From Nitrososphaeraceae archaeon (GTDB taxonomy: Archaea > Thermoproteota > Nitrososphaeria > Nitrososphaerales > Nitrososphaeraceae), in assembly GCA_025936955.1 (NCBI GenBank), contig JAICSL010000106.1:1-6373 (forward strand): 6,373 bases of DNA, given 5' to 3'. The notes under the pieces are model-generated. The model was given only the letters and a program-made list of their open reading frames with translations. It searched no databases and was not told the DNA's origin. Both the position numbers and the translations under genes were made by a program. Within the stretch, counting starts at the first letter, position 1. Every line of letters starts with the position of its first letter. This document shows, in pieces, positions 5,848-6,373 of the stretch.

Positions 5848-6045
5848 TCATCCTCCTACCGTCAATCCGATGATACTTGCTAAGTTTCTAAAACTACCAG
5901 CCTTGATGAATTACCCGCGCGCCCCAAAAGCAGTGACAATACTGAAGGCCACATAAGCCCATTACCAAGTGCAAAAAGAAGTGCAGCGCAATACACATGC
6001 TGTCATGTGTCTGAAAAAAACAATATACCTAGCAGACAGATAGCC
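5848..6045 (-). pseudogene. Degraded fragment of an MFS transporter gene
   Basis: Read on the minus strand, this gap carries pieces of a major facilitator superfamily transporter in three frames. From 6045 one frame gives GYLSARYIVFF, resembling the loop after a transmembrane helix. A second frame (about 5993-5883) gives YCAALLFALGNGLMWPSVLS followed by LLLGRAGNSS, which matches the helix and loop typical of drug-efflux MFS proteins (AxGNGLxWPSxLxLLSRxAG). A third frame (about 5895-5851) gives NLASIIGLTVGG, matching the next helix (GSLASIIGLxxGG), followed by stops. The segments are in the order expected for an MFS protein, with short deletions between them. Decay may extend to about 5825 on one side and to about 6140 on the other, where PRLFDKA is seen before a stop. 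There is no intact start or complete set of helices, so no functional transporter is made. It may be a recombination scar or the end of a larger lost gene. Confidence 0.65.
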
Positions 6046-6152
6046 CTTTAGTTTCTTTTTTGTACTAAGCTAAAGTAATACTCTACATGCAGCTTTATCA
6101 AATAATCGTGGCAAATCAATATTCATTAATGGATGTAGCCATTCCTGTTTAG

Positions 6153-6160
6153 TTTAAAAA
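6153..6160 (+). promoter_or_regulatory. Possible TATA-like box for the Lrp/AsnC-type gene
   Basis: TTTAAAAA lies 41 bases before the presumed TTG start at 6202 and would give a leader of roughly 15-20 bases. A weaker AT-rich element near 6166-6174 has the leaderless spacing. The choice is uncertain. Confidence 0.25.
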
Positions 6161-6201
6161 CAGAAAATCTTATTGAGGTCGATAAATAGTTTAAACACAT
6201 A

Positions 6202-6373
6202 TTGCAACAGACAAGGCTAGACAATATTGATTTACAAATTATAAGATTGCTTGCTAGAGACTCTAGATCTTCTTACAAAGATATAGCATCTGTAGTTGGA
6301 ATATCCTCCAATGCTGCAAAAGACAGGATTAACAAAATGGTTTCTAATAGTATAATAGAAAGATTTGTACTAC
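6202..6373 (+). CDS. Lrp/AsnC-type transcriptional regulator, N-terminal part
   Basis: The gene runs off the right edge of the window; 57 codons are visible. They encode the standard Lrp/AsnC winged helix-turn-helix: LDNIDLQIIRLLARDSR (6-22) as the first helix, SYKDIASVVGIS (24-35) and SNAAKDRINKMVSNSIIERF (36-55) as the recognition helix and wing start. This follows the family pattern LDxxDxxIlxxLxxdgRxsxxdIAxxvgiSxxxvxxRixxLxxxGiIxxf. Members sense amino acids or other small molecules through a C-terminal RAM domain, which would lie outside the window, and act as local or global regulators. The frame is closed upstream by TAG at 6187 and contains no ATG near the expected N-terminus, so TTG at 6202 is the likeliest start. 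A serine (S50) replaces the glycine usual before the II pair. With only this part visible, a truncated or broken gene cannot be excluded. Confidence 0.75.
   Translation, partial: MQQTRLDNIDLQIIRLLARDSRSSYKDIASVVGISSNAAKDRINKMVSNSIIERFVL

Overview
The window looks like a piece of an ammonia-oxidising archaeal chromosome (Thaumarchaeota/Nitrososphaerales). Its low GC content, estimated by eye, fits the Nitrosocosmicus side of the group better than the GC-richer Nitrososphaera. The indicators are an exported cupredoxin-plus-PsbP-like protein rich in N-x-S/T sequons, a small winged-helix regulator of a type expanded in these archaea, an Lrp/AsnC-type helix-turn-helix, an archaeal-style DHH phosphoesterase, and TATA-like boxes placed 24 to 26 bases before start codons, as expected for leaderless transcripts. 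The assignment rests on remembered family resemblance, not on a search.

Layout from left to right. Bases 1-427 hold no supportable gene. A DHH/DHHA1 phosphoesterase (428-1453, minus) follows. Next is a short broken reading frame (about 1549-1812, minus). Then comes the largest gene, a secreted 619-residue protein (1960-3819, minus) with a cupredoxin-like domain that has lost its copper cysteine and histidine, and two tandem PsbP-like domains. To its right, on the plus strand, are the remains of a decayed gene (about 3928-4472) that can be read through several stops and two frame changes. An intact winged-helix regulator (4629-5018, plus) follows. Between it and the next gene lies a protein-like minus-strand open frame beside an exact 11-bp tandem duplication (5237-5380). 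A small secreted four-cysteine protein (5484-5798, plus) comes next, then a degraded fragment of an MFS transporter (about 5848-6045, minus). The window ends inside the N-terminal helix-turn-helix of an Lrp/AsnC-type regulator (from about 6202, plus).

The genes do not form an evident operon or pathway; each intact gene seems to stand alone with its own promoter. The main feature is the contrast between about four intact, individually promoted genes and at least two, perhaps four, broken reading frames filling the gaps between them. This suggests a zone of gene decay. No mobile element, CRISPR array, tRNA or rRNA was found, and I see no convincing new multi-gene system.
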